64,000 nucleotides of DNA, from positions 128,461,891 through 128,525,890 of the forward strand of contig CM043947.1 of the NCBI GenBank assembly GCA_014529385.2, in the 5' to 3' direction. Shown here one piece after another: positions 1 to 10,437 of this stretch. The translations under genes and the position numbers were made by a program. Below the pieces are notes generated by a model, which ran no database searches, was not told the DNA's origin, and was given only the letters and a program-made list of their open reading frames with translations. This stretch comes from Adiantum capillus-veneris. Taxonomy: Eukaryota; Streptophyta; Polypodiopsida; Polypodiales; Pteridaceae. Position 1 is the first letter of the stretch, and every line of letters starts with the position of its first letter.

Positions 1-61
1 CTTCTCTTTTCCCTTCTACTTGTTGTGTCATTCGTTCGACGCTAAAACATTTTTCTCTACG

Positions 62-84
62 TGTGTGTGTGTGTGTGTGTGTGT
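62..84. repeat. (TG)n microsatellite
   Basis: A run of TG dinucleotides inside the 1.3 kb repeat. The second copy of the repeat has a shorter, interrupted version near 6630-6650, so the tract length has changed since the two copies separated. Confidence 0.9.
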
Positions 85-676
85 TTGTGTGGAGTTGATT
101 TTTAATAGGCACCTTTGCCTATCAAAATTTAAAGAATATATTGATTTTTAAGCATATTTCAAGATTTAACTCTTTAAAACAAAAACGACAAAATATCCAA
201 GAAGTGGTAAAAAGGTACGGTAATTCGGCAATCTCTCTCTCTATTTGGGGTGCCAATGAGAGGGTTGATTTTTGTTGGGCATTTTTTTTATTTTCTATGG
301 GTGAAAAATGTTAGCTACCCTTTTGAAAATACACTATTACTCTAAGAAAAACATATTATCTTGGAAATTTGACTTGGTGTATCACTAAATATAAATTTTG
401 TGTATCACGTGCATTCAAGAACTACTTTAAACTCCTTATCTTAGAATTTTTGACAAACAATTCAGTCTTTATAAAAAAAAATCGAAATACATTTTATGGT
501 ATCTTTTTGTATGTGAAAACATGAGAAAATAAAAAAATAACCCCTTCTGTTGTACACACGTGATAGTCGCATAAATGTTAAGTGACTCCCCCCCCCCCCT
601 CCTTGCCCGAGAAACTTGAAGGGTTTGAAGCCTGTGTCCTTGGTGAGACGGAGCCCTATGAGCTAGAAAGGAAAAT

Positions 677-760
677 CTCTCTCTCATTCTCTCTCTCTCT
701 CTCTCTCTCTCTATCGTCTCCACTTCCATGTGCACATACACAGACACACATGCAATGCGA

Positions 761-806
<46 letters not shown>
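677..806. repeat. Two (CT)n tracts separated by a CA-rich spacer
   Basis: CT tracts at about 677-713 and 763-806 flank a spacer containing 'acatacacagacacacatgcaatg'-type sequence. The same arrangement recurs at 7240-7376 in the second copy of the repeat. Simple-sequence translation produces false SLSLS/RERER frames on both strands. Confidence 0.9.
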
Positions 807-811
<5 letters not shown>

Positions 812-1305
812 GGGGTCAATAACATGGATAACTACTCCTTCATTTGCATGTATTTTCTCAAAGTGAAACTACCCCAAGTCAACACCACACGAGTTTTTTT
901 TTTTTCAATCTCTCTAAAGAAATAAAAACTAAAAAAAATATATATCAATATTAGTCTTGAAAAAAAACTCTTGAAAAGAATAAGCCAAATATATCTTCAA
1001 AATTTAAATTCTCATTAAATAAGAAAATCTCCACTAAATTTATCTCCTTTTTGTTATGTGCATTTTAACGAGTACATTTATTCTTTATAGAGGAGAAAGC
1101 ATTTCACTTTCTATGACTAAAGCACTTTCTACTACTAAAGAAAAAGAAACTCTTTTGATTTTACATTTGACAAAAGCTGAAAAGCTTCTTACAATCTTAC
1201 TCTTCCTTTTTATATTTTAGAGAGGTTTTCTCTTAAGTGAAGCAGCGAGTGACACATGGAGGGTCTCTCCTTCCTTGAAAAATTTAAGCTACATTATAAA
1301 GAGTA

Positions 1306-1345
1306 CTAGTAAAACGGCGCCGCCTCCGGTGGCGGCATGGCCTCT
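1306..1345 (-). other. Helitron 3' terminus (hairpin plus CTAG)
   Basis: Read on the minus strand this is a stem GCCGCC with loop ACCGGA and stem GGCGGC, then GCCGTTTTA and terminal CTAG followed by T. A near-identical end occurs in the opposite orientation at 30591-30621. The hairpin a few bases before CTRR-T is the standard Helitron stop signal. Confidence 0.7.
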
Positions 1346-1351
1346 TGCCTT

Positions 1352-1356
<5 letters not shown>

Positions 1357-1407
<51 letters not shown>
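1357..1407. repeat. (CT)n microsatellite in the Helitron 3' region
   Basis: About 25 uninterrupted CT units directly inside the Helitron 3' hairpin region. No function is visible. Confidence 0.9.
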
Positions 1408-1408
<1 letters not shown>

Positions 1409-1559
1409 GCGTGCTATCCGCCTGTATCGGCTTGCAGGGAATATGACTGGACGCGGCTTGTGACACCCTTTCTCCATGCCATTTGCTTTCCTTCAAGATG
1501 CAAGCGAATGTGATTGGATCTAGAGAGACACCCTCGCTTCATATCTGTCGAAAATAGCA

Positions 1560-4500
1560 CAAAGCTTCTTGGCCCTGCCCAGTTGGACATATCCCCCAAT
1601 TAGTGCATTCCAAGAGAGTACATCCCGGTTAGGAGGCTCCGCCGCACTTTTTGTGCTTTATGTGGTGCACCACACTTATTGATACATGTGGACCAAGGCG
1701 GTGCTTAGCATAACTTTTTCTTTGAACAACCTGAGTCTAACATTATCATCGTGAATTCATGTGTAATGCCACATGCCTCCAAGGTTCAAGTGTACGTGAT
1801 TGTGCCCTCTCTCTACATCTGCTTGAAAATAGCCCGGAGCTTCGTGACCCTAACCCTTGTCTTTCCTTCTCCCATTGTAGAGCCCGAGCTTCAGACGTCT
1901 CGTCATAGACCCCCCCTTCACCTTGTCATGTTTTTCTTTAAGATTCAAGAGAATGTGATTGCATCTGCCAAAATAGCACAAAGCTTGGACATATCCTGCA
2001 ATTAGTGCTCTATGAAGTACACTACATTTGGGATACATGTCAACCAAGGCAGTGCTAAGCACGATGCCCTCGCTTCGCATCTGCTACAAGCAACCCAGAT
2101 CTTCCTGGCCCTACCCCAAAATCAATGCATTCAAAGACATGTTCTTGATAGGGTTGCATCTGGAGGCACACCCTCCCTTCTCATCCACTCAAAATAGCTA
2201 TGGAGGCATATGTAGAAATTAATGCACTCCAAGAGAGAACAATCTGGACATGAAGCTCCTTAAGCAGACCACATTTTGCATACATGTCGACAAAGGAATT
2301 CCGAAGTTGGATGTCCTTTTTCAATAGACCTTTTGCTCACATGCCTTGGGAGATGCAAGCATTGATGATTGCATCTAGAGAGACACCCTCGCTTTGCACC
2401 CACTGAATATAGCCCTGAGCTTCCTGTCCATGCCCCTCTTGGGCATATCCAGCAATAAATGCATTGTAAGAGATGATTCCGGAAAGGGAACCCCTCAAAC
2501 GTAGGTGATTGCACATGGAGAGATGCCCTCATTTCGCATCTGCTGAAAATAGTCCACAGGTTCGTCACCCTACCCCTCCTCACCGTATGCCGCAATGAAT
2601 GCCCTACTCCAAGAGGTGACATTCCGCAGAGGAAGATTCTTAGGTGCACCAAAATATTGCGTACATGTAGACCAAGGAATTCCCAAGCATGACATTTTTT
2701 TTCAACGACCCTTGACTAACAATATCATCGTGAATTCTTTGCCCGTATCATCATCTTGCATAGTCCCACATGCCTTGAAGATGCAAGCGTAGGTGATTGC
2801 ATGTGGAGAGACACCCTCGCTTCACATCTGCTGAAAACAACCCACAACTTCCTCACCCTACAACTCTTGTACATATCTCGGGAATCAAAGCATGGAGATC
2901 CTCAAGTGCACGTAATTGCATCCGTAGGGATGTCATCGCTTCACATTCGTTGAAATTAGCCATAGCTTCCTCACCCTACCCCTCCTCGATATATGCCACA
3001 ATGAATGCAATCAAAGGGAAGAAATTCTAGACAGGAAGCTCCTTTAAGCACCATATTTTGTGTACATGTCGACCAAGGCATTCCCAAGATGACGTCCTTT
3101 TTTAATAGCCCCTGACTAACAATATCATCTTGAATGCTTTTCCCCATTTTAGCATCTTGCATAATCCCCCCATGCCTTGAAGTTGCAAGCATAGGTGTTT
3201 GCATCTAGTGATACAACCTCACTTTGCATCTCCTACAAACAACCCAGATCTTCCTGGTCGTGCCCTTGTTAGACAACCCTTTAGATAGGAAGCTCTCTAA
3301 TCGCTTTTTGTGCTTCTGAAGTACACCACAATCGGCATACATGCCCGTATCAGCATCTTGCATAGTCAACCAAGGAATTCCCAAGCAAGACATTTTTTTT
3401 CAACAACCCCCGACTAACAATATCATCATGAATTCTTTGCAGGTTCGTCACCCTACCCCTCCTCAGCATATGCCACAATGGATGCACTACTCCAAGAGAT
3501 GACATTCCGAAGAGGAAGCTTCTTAGGTGCATAAAATTTTGCGTATGTGTTGACTAAGGAATTCCAAGCAAGACATTTTTTTCCAACAACCCCCGGCCCG
3601 ACTAACAATATCATCATGAATTCCTCCCCGGTATCAGCATCTTGCATAGTCCCATATGCCTTGAAGATGCAAGCATAGGTGATTGCATGTGGAGAGAAAC
3701 CCTCGCTTCACATCTGTTGAAAACAACCCACAACTTCCTCACCCTATGGCTCTTGGGCATATCTCGACAATCAACGCATAGAGATTCTCAAGTGTAGGTA
3801 ATTGCATCCTAGGGATGTCCTCGCTTCACATTCACTAAAATTAGCCACAGCTTCCTCACCCTACCCCTCCTAGGAAAATGAATGCAATCCAAGAGAAGAA
3901 ATTCCAGACAAGAAGCTCCTTTAAGCACCACATCTTGTGTACATGTCGGCCAAGGCATTCTCAAGCACGACGTGTCAGTATCTTGCATAGTCCCCCATGC
4001 CTTGAAGCTGCAAGCATAGATGTTTTCATATGGAGAAACAACCTCGCTTTGATCTGCTGAAAACAACCCCTAGCTTCCTCGCCCTACCACTTTTGTGCAT
4101 ATTCCACAATCAATGTGTTCGAAGGGATGGCATTTGGGACATGGAGTAACTCAAGCATATGTGATTTCATCTGCCTCAGTTGGGCAAATGCCACAATCAG
4201 TGCATTCCAAAGAGATGACCTCCCAGATAGAAAGCTCCTCAAGCACTCCTCGCTTTGCACCCACTGAAAATAGCCCAGAGGTTCCTGTCCATGCCCCTCT
4301 TGGGCATATCCAGCAATAAATGAATTGTAAGAGATTACACCCCAGACATTCTCAAGAACGGCGTGCTTTTCAGCAGCCCCTGACAAACAATATCATCATG
4401 AATTATTTTTCCCATTCCAGCATCTTGCATAGTCCCCCATGCCTTGAAGTTGCAAGCAAAGATGTTTGCATCCGCTGAAAACAACCCGTAGCTTCCTTGC

Positions 4501-5960
4501 CCTACGCCTTTTGTGCATATGCCACAATCAATGTGTTTGAAGGGATGTCGTTCTGGACACGGATCTCCTCAAGCATATGTGATTGCATCTGCCTTAGTTG
4601 GGCAAACGCCACAATCAGTGCATTCTGAACAGATGACCTCCCAGATCGAAAGCTCCTGAAGCACTTTCTTTGCTTTTTGAACGACACCACACTTGACAAA
4701 CATGTAGATCCCGACACTCCCAAGCACCGCCTCTTTTTTCAACACCCCCTGGACTAACAATCTCATTGTGAATTCTTTTGCCCAAATCAACACCACATGC
4801 CTTCAAGATCCAAGAATAGGTCATTGCATATGGAGAGATGCCCTCACTTTGCATCTGCTACAAAGAACCCAGATCTTCATGCTCATGCCTTTGTTGACAT
4901 ATCTTGCAATCAGTGCATTCGAATAGCAACCTCCCAGATAGGAAGCTCTCCAAGAGAAGACATTCTAGACAGGAAGCTCCTATAAGCACCACATTTTGTG
5001 TACATGTCGACCAAGGCATTCCGAAGCACGACGTCCTCTTTCGACTGCCCCTGACCAACAATACCGAGCAATTCCCAAGAACGACATCTTTTTCAATAGC
5101 CCCTCACTAATCATGGCGCCACGTGCCTTCAAGATCCAAGCGTAGGTGACTGCATATGGAGAGATGCCCTCACTCTGCATCTGCTACAAACAACCCAGAT
5201 CTTCCTGGTTCTGCCTTTGTTGACATATCTTGCAACTAGTGCATTACAGTAGACAACCTCCTAGATAGGAAGCTCTCCAAGAGAAGACATTCTAGATAGG
5301 AAGCTCCTTTAAGCAGCACATTTTGCGTACATGTCGACCAAGGCATTCCGAAGCACGACGCCCTCTTTCAACTGCCCCTGACCAACCATACCATCGTGAA
5401 TTCTTTTCCCCATGTCAGCATCTTGCATAGTCCCCCATGTCTTTGAAGCTGCAAGCATAGATGTTTTCATTTGGAGAAACATCCTCGCTTTGCAACCGTT
5501 GAAAACAACCCCTAGCTTCCTTGCCCTACCCCTTTTGTGCATTGGGCGGCAAAAATGCCACAATCAGTGCCTTCCCAAGAGATGATTTCCCAGGTAGAAA
5601 GCTCCCAAGCACTTTCTTTGCTTTCTGAAGGACACCACACTTGACATACATGTCAATCTTCGCACTCCCAGGCACCACCTCTTTTTTCAACAGCCCCTGA
5701 CTCACAATCTCATTGTGATTTCTTTTGCCCCAATCAAGGCCACATGCCTTCAAGATCCAAGCATAGGTGATTGCATATGGAGAGATGCCCTCGCTTTGCA
5801 TTTTCTACAAACAACGCAAATCATCTTGGCCGTGCTCTTGTTGACATATCCTGCAACTAGCACAATCCAGTAAACAACGTCCCAGATGGGAAGCTCTCAA
5901 AGCACTTTGTGTGCTTCTGAGGTACACCTCAATTGGCCTACATGCCTAGTGTGCCATGGT
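1560..5960 (-). pseudogene. Decayed PLS-type pentatricopeptide-repeat (PPR) gene
   Basis: Minus-strand frames repeatedly give PPR phrases: ILKACG, GKRIHDDIVSQG, GLLKKDVVLGNAL, LVDMYAKCG, KAKKVLEEL, VISWNALIAGYAQ and MQSEGISPYAITYAWILKA. The block encoding ALVDMYAKC recurs roughly a dozen times (near 1690, 2040, 2290, 2670, 3070, 3370, 3550, 3950, 4700, 5010, 5340 and 5650), about 330 bp apart. That spacing equals one P-L-S triplet of about 105 residues. Frames change every 60-90 codons and stops are frequent, so no product is possible. PPR proteins normally bind organellar RNA; no DYW/E domain or transit peptide is seen here. The relic sits inside the Helitron and was probably captured by it. 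Confidence 0.85.
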
Positions 5961-6044
5961 GCCTTGCTTCACCTCAAGCAATCGGACAACCCCGTTACCT
6001 GTCTCATCTCCGACGTCTTCATGATTGCCCCTCTCGCGTGTCTT

Positions 6045-6170
6045 TTCCTTCTCTCACTGAGCACAGGCCGCATGCTACCTCTCTTTCTCGCCGTTTCTTT
6101 CTCTCACTGAGCGCTGGTTTCAAATTCGCGTATGCCGCCGTTTCTTTCTCTCGCTGAGCGCTGGTTTGCA
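6045..6170. repeat. Tandem repeat of about 45 bp near the Helitron 5' end
   Basis: The phrase 'tttctttctctcactgagc' followed by GCTGG/ACAGG and GCATGC-like sequence occurs about three times in a row (6046-6165). It lies in the 5' part of the Helitron, between the PPR relic and the terminus. Confidence 0.7.
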
Positions 6171-6229
6171 TGCCACACTTGCTTGAGCAAGCAAATTGCG
6201 CCACGTGGTGGGGGGGGGAACCGGAATTC

Positions 6230-6255
6230 CCTCCCCCATTATCTATTAGTATAGA
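6230..6255 (-). other. Helitron 5' terminus
   Basis: On the minus strand the element begins TCTATACTAATAGATAATG then a G-rich run, preceded by host A. TC plus TA-rich sequence is the usual start of plant Helitrons. Confidence 0.65.
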
Positions 6256-6569
6256 TAGAACTTGAGACGATCTCATAGATCTTTGAGATCTCATTGGATC
6301 GCTCCTACAACATTTTAAATTCTTCGTTTTTCAAGACGTGCGTGTGTGTGTGTGTGTGAGAGAGAGAGTGAGTTAGAAGATGAAACAAATATAACTTTAT
6401 TCTCACTTATGGGATTAAAAAATTTATGATTATTATTGTTATTATTATTATTCTTGTCTCTCTCTCTCTCTCTCTCTCCCATCTCCCCTTTCCATAAATA
6501 TTCAAGTGTTTGTGTAACTTTAGCGTCTTTTTTAGATTGTTTTTACACCCTTAAACTTTTTATTCTCTC
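6256..6569. other. Non-coding spacer between Helitron and repeat copy 2
   Basis: This holds a (TG)n-(AG)n compound microsatellite at about 6345-6368, a TTA-rich stretch and a CT tract at about 6456-6478. I see no gene in it. Part may belong to copy 2 of the 1.3 kb repeat, whose left boundary cannot be fixed because copy 1 runs off the window. Confidence 0.6.
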
Positions 6570-7242
6570 TTTCTTCTCTTCTCCCTTCTATTTGTTGTGT
6601 CATTATTTCGACGCTAAAACATTTTTCTCTACGTGTGCGTGCGTGTGTGTGTTTGTGTGGAGTTGATTTTTAATAGACACCTTTGCCTATCAAAATTTAG
6701 AGAATCTATTGATTGTTAAGTATATTCCAAGGTTTAACTCTTTAAAACAAAAACGACAAAATATCCTAGAACTCGTAAAAAGGTACGTTAACTGGGTAAT
6801 GTCTCTCTCTATTTGGGGTGCCAATGAGAGGGTTGATTTTTTTTGGGCATTTTATTTATTTTCTATGGGTGAAAAATGCTAGCTACCCTTTTGAAAATAC
6901 ACTATTACTCTATGAAAAACATATTATCTTGGATTTTGACTTGGTGTATTACTAAATATAAATTTTGTGTATCACGTGCATTCAAGAATTATTTTAAAAT
7001 CCTTATCTAGAATTTTTGACAAACAATTCAGTCTATATAAAAAAAGTTCCAATTACATTTTATGGTATCTTATTGTATGTGAAAACGTGAGAAAATAAAA
7101 AAATAACCCCTTCTGTTGTACTCACGTGATAGTCGCATAAATCTTAAGTGACCCCCCTCCCCCCCCCACCTCTTGCTCGAGAAACTTGAAGGGTTTGAAG
7201 GGTATCCTTGTTAGACGGAGCGCTATGAGCTTGAAAGAAAAA

Positions 7243-7297
<55 letters not shown>

Positions 7298-7344
7298 TCG
7301 TGTGCACGTGCATGTGTACATACACAGACACACATGCAATGCAA

Positions 7345-7375
<31 letters not shown>

Positions 7376-7842
7376 ATGGTCAATAACATGGATAACTACT
7401 CCTTCACTTGCATGTATTTTCTCAAAATGAAACTATCCCAAGTCGACACCATACGAGGTTTTTTTTTTTTTAATCTCTCTAAAAAAATAAAAACTAAAAA
7501 ATATATATATCAATATTGATCTTGAAGAAAAACTCTTGAAAAAAAAAACCAAATATATTTTCAAAAATTAAATTCATATTAAATAATAAAATCTCTATTA
7601 ATTTTGTTATGTGCATTTTAACCAATACATTTATTCTTTATAGAGGAGAAAGTATTTGACTTTCAATGACTAAAGCACTTTCTACTACTAAAGAAAAAGA
7701 AACTCTTTTGATTTTACATTCTGACAAAAGTTGAAAAGCTTCTTACAATAGTACTCTCCCTTTTTGTATTTTAGAGAGGTTTTCTCTTAGTGAAGATCTC
7801 TCCTTCCTTTAAAAATTTAAGCTACATTATAAAGAGTATAGA
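6570..7842 (-). repeat. Dispersed 1.3 kb repeat, copy 2 (Helitron-like end)
   Basis: Collinear with 1-1305, with small indels and different microsatellite lengths. The right end on the minus strand reads A|TCTATACTCTTTATAATG, which resembles a Helitron 5' terminus and respects the A|T insertion rule (T7843 on plus). The 3' hairpin end was not located. The tracts at 7240-7294 and 7345-7376 are the counterparts of the CT tracts in copy 1. No coding content. Confidence 0.65.
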
Positions 7843-8030
7843 TATAGATGGGGCATTAGGGTTTATGAGATGCATTGCTTTGAACAATTGATGTTCTCTC
7901 TCTAGATTGGTTAGAGGTCACCCCCATACACCTTAGTCGACATTGGAGGGTGATAGGATTTGAACTAGTTGGAAATTAGAACACATGGTGTAGGTGATGT
8001 AGGGGTTCCTCAAGTGACACTCTCTCTCTC

Positions 8031-8069
<39 letters not shown>

Positions 8070-8207
8070 GTAAAAGTTAGCATTTAATGTAAGCCCCTCA
8101 CCCTCTAATGTACAGGCTATATGGGGTGGCTCTTAGCCCAATCTGTTCATGGAAGTCATATTTGTCACATTCTTGTTTAAATCTGATGCTAGAGCATTAT
8201 GGTCTCT
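7843..8207. other. Non-coding stretch with a 36-bp poly-C tract
   Basis: No gene is visible. A short CT run at 8021-8031 passes directly into 36 consecutive C residues at 8032-8067. On the minus strand around 7945 the sequence GTTCAAATCC resembles a pol III B box, but no A box is placed correctly. Confidence 0.6.
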
Positions 8208-8383
8208 TGGGATTATTTTCTATATTGATGTTAAAACACACACACACGCACTCACATTGTGTGTGTGTGTGTGAGTGTGAGTATTTTAGTTTATTAGCGG
8301 GATTATTTCATATATTGATGTTAGAACACACACACTCTATCTGTGTGTGTGTGTGTGTGTATATGTGTGGATATTTCAGTTTA
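8208..8383. repeat. Tandem duplication, each unit holding a CA/TG palindrome
   Basis: Two units of about 85-95 bp (8208-8293 and 8301-8383) share 'ggattatttYatattgatgttaRaacacac', a short spacer, then GTGTGTG and 'tatttYagttta'. In each unit the CA run is followed within about ten bases by a TG run, so each can fold into a hairpin. No gene. Confidence 0.8.
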
Positions 8384-8426
8384 TAGGGAACTTTAACACA
8401 CAACCCCTTTCCTCCCCGCCCCCTTT

Positions 8427-8745
8427 CTGTCAAATTCTATAAGAAGAATATTCAATAGAAGTATTTCAAGCTTTGTTTTAGGCCACTTTACAACTAGTCA
8501 TTTGACCTTTCAATTTTTTTACGGGAAAGCTGGCCTTCTTACTTTTTCTTTAAAATGTGCCACGTGACGTTTCATTCATAAGGTAAAAATTGGCAAATAT
8601 ATCTTTCCCATAGATGTAGAATTATATTACTATTTTTTCCGAATCTTACATATATTTGGTGGTTTGCAGTGTATTTTTTATGAATCTATCTTAATAATTG
8701 CTAAAAATTGCCAATTTTGGGCATATGTTTTCATATCAAAATTTT
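8427..8745. repeat. Dispersed repeat, copy A
   Basis: About 320 bp aligning well with 53547-53895. Shared landmarks are 'ttctataagaagaatattca', 'gttttaggccactttaca', 'agtcatttgacctttcaa' and 'ttaccaattttgggca'-type sequence. It is non-coding, with no clear terminal repeats. Confidence 0.75.
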
Positions 8746-9042
8746 ATATGATTTTGAAGACCCTTGAAATATAGGCATTGGGCTATAGATAGCCCCTATT
8801 TTTTCCCTTGTTCTGGGAGGAACTTTCACATTTTACATCACCTCCTCATGATCCCCCTCTCTCTATCTCTCTCTCTAGTAGGTAGTAAGTTACAATATAT
8901 GTAGGAAATTTTCAAATTATTTAAGGGTATTTTGAGAAATGTAAGGTGTATTTTGTGGGCAAATTGGAAATTTTGAAAATACGAGGGACATTTTGGGAAT
9001 TACATCAAATTAGAGGGGTATTTTGGTAATCTTCCCATAAAA

Positions 9043-9307
9043 TTTTCGGTTGGATTCATAACCGTTACCTGTGGGGACGCGAGAAGTCTGCAGACGGTGT
9101 GTCTGCCTGGGTGGGCAGACAACAAGGGAGGGATATTCACACAAGAGCGGATGGCTTCATATTATATTGTGAGCTTTCGGATGAACTGTCAGCAATGGGG
9201 TTTAGCGTAGTGGAAAGGTTCTCGACTTGCGACGCCTAGATCATGGGTTTAATTTTTGCACCATAACTTTACGTAGTAAGTAGGTAATTTTATGCTGCAT
9301 TACTCAC

Positions 9308-9338
<31 letters not shown>

Positions 9339-9353
9339 GCGCTAACGTATGTT
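9043..9353 (+). repeat. SINE-like element with tRNA-like segment, copy 1
   Basis: This aligns with 30631-31257 apart from a later insertion in that copy. The central part (about 9196-9266) has TAGCGTAGTGG, a good match to the pol III A box, and a degenerate B box (GGGTTTAATTTT) about 40 bp on. It is followed by an AT-rich tail, a CT microsatellite (9303-9338) and GCGCTAACGTATGTT. Target duplications were not found, and the upstream 150 bp may be a separate module. Homology of the copies is direct; SINE origin is inferred from the box A match. Confidence 0.5.
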
Positions 9354-9497
9354 AGAGCCGGGTCTCCCTATGTTGCAAGGGCATTTGTTATATTAAGAAA
9401 ATACATCTGTATAAGTGTCACATATACTGCTTTTGAAAATAATGAGATGAAGGAAACATTTTCTTGAATTCCAGCAGAACACTTAATCCTCTCTTTT

Positions 9498-9872
9498 TTG
9501 GATTTCCAAAAGAAACCCTTAGTGTTGTGTTGGGTTAGGGAGACTTTCATAGTTTTCAGTGCACGACGGACACTTAGGGTAGAGGAGCCAGTAGGGGGAT
9601 GGGTAACTTGGGAGGGAATTTTATTCAACGAATCTGTTGAATTTTTGAGTGGGGAGGTACTGGCCAGCTCGGCAAGGTCTGCTGGAGCACGTGGCAGTGG
9701 AATGATACCACTTGAAGTAGCTCAGGTCAGATTTTTTAAGAGATATACTATTTTGTGTGTATCAAAAAGAGCATCCAATGAGAAAACCTATCTACCCCAA
9801 AACGTGTCATCAACAGGTTTGCTTGTGAGGTACTGGGTCTCCAATGATGGGACGAGCACTCGCCTAAAGTAA
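9498..9872 (+). CDS. Open frame, 124 aa, not recognised
   Basis: A single open frame without repeats, reading VGGWVTWEGILFNES in its middle and ending at a TAA before the tandem-repeat block. I recognise no domain, signal peptide or membrane segment. The overlapping minus-strand frame at 9368-9628 is no better. It may be a chance frame or an exon fragment. Confidence 0.2.
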   Translation: MDFQKKPLVLCWVRETFIVFSARRTLRVEEPVGGWVTWEGILFNESVEFLSGEVLASSARSAGARGSGMIPLEVAQVRFFKRYTILCVSKRASNEKTYLPQNVSSTGLLVRYWVSNDGTSTRLK

Positions 9873-9971
9873 ATGCTAAGCCAACCTATGAGATGCCATG
9901 CGCAGTCCATGACGTGGACTCCCAAGCCTGGCCATTTTAACTGCACCAGTAGGGCAAGTGACCTCGCATCA

Positions 9972-10150
9972 TGAAGCCTCCACCCACAGTCGCGAGCTGC
10001 TCTGCACTTGACATCCTCCCAACCCCGTTCTGCTCAAGGGCTTAAGCCTCCACCCACAGTCGCGAGCTGCTCTGCAGGGCGCATTCTCCCAACCCCTTTC
10101 TGCTCTGCACGGGTGCATGCTCCCAACCCCGTTCTGCTCAAGGGTTGAGC
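9972..10150. repeat. Tandem repeat, about 70-bp GC-richer units
   Basis: 'gaagcctccacccacagtcg' plus 'cgagctgctctgca' occurs at 9972 and again at about 10044. Each is followed by 'ctcccaacccc' and 'ttctgctc'. A third partial unit runs to about 10150. The block is GC-richer than its surroundings and is non-coding. Confidence 0.75.
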
Positions 10151-10437
10151 CATTGCATCCGACCATCTTGCTGCTGAAAAACGCCATCACATGCCCTTGA
10201 ACAACACGATAGTCGCGTGCATTGAGCAGGAGATTTGCATGCCCGGTGGATAGTAGAAGGCACGGCGTGTCGAGAGGAGGGCAGCTCCACCTCCATCTCC
10301 CTATGCAGCTATGCTCCTTGCAGAGCGTACAAACACTTCTGCTCCTTCTTGCCACCAATTCTTTGCCCTGCACTCAGCCCCCGCATGGCTCTAGATTGTG
10401 GCAATGCCCTCGTCAGAGAACAAGCTAGGAGATAGGC

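Larger units (their letters stand above)
1..1305 (-). repeat. Dispersed 1.3 kb repeat, copy 1 (Helitron-like, cut by window edge)
   Basis: This stretch is nearly collinear with 6570-7842, including the same TG tract, the CGTGTG block, the CT tracts near 677-806 and the shared end 'attataaagagta'. Read on the minus strand, copy 2 ends with TCTATACTC followed by an AT-rich stretch, which resembles the 5' end of plant Helitrons (start TC after a host A). Copy 1 is interrupted by another Helitron at 1306, and its last four bases probably continue at 6256-6259. It has no coding potential; the short open frames are translations of CT/GA repeats. The left end lies outside the window. Homology of the two copies is seen directly; Helitron membership is inferred. 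Confidence 0.6.
1306..6255 (-). mobile_element. Non-autonomous Helitron carrying a captured PPR gene relic
   Basis: Both ends fit the plant Helitron pattern. On the minus strand the 5' end reads A|TCTATACTAATAGATAATG (TC start at 6255, preceded by host A, i.e. T6256 on plus). The 3' end is a perfect GCCGCC/GGCGGC hairpin, a short spacer with GTTTTA, then CTAG followed by host T (plus: A1305|CTAG1306-1309). Removing 1306-6255 restores AGAGTA|TAGA, which matches the uninterrupted second copy of the flanking repeat at 7834-7842. The element is 4,950 bp, lacks any Rep/helicase ORF, and is filled mostly by a decayed PPR gene on the minus strand. Helitrons are known to capture gene fragments. The ends and empty site are seen directly; mobilisation by a helper element is inferred. 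Confidence 0.72.

Noticed and set aside
469-866. Open frames of SLSLSL and RERERE on both strands
   Set aside because: They are translations of CT/GA microsatellites. The same artefact occurs at 1275-1496, 7122-7386, 35478-35708, 38170-38434, 51877-52209 and elsewhere.
1560-5960. Tandem amplification of a PPR unit inside the Helitron
   Set aside because: The period of about 330 bp equals one natural PLS triplet, so a single captured PPR gene explains the array without extra amplification.
7930-7965. tRNA-like B box on the minus strand (GTTCAAATCC)
   Set aside because: No A box at the right distance and no cloverleaf could be drawn.
8230-8380. CRISPR-like alternation of repeats and spacers
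   Set aside because: Only two units, dominated by CA/TG runs, in a plant nuclear context.
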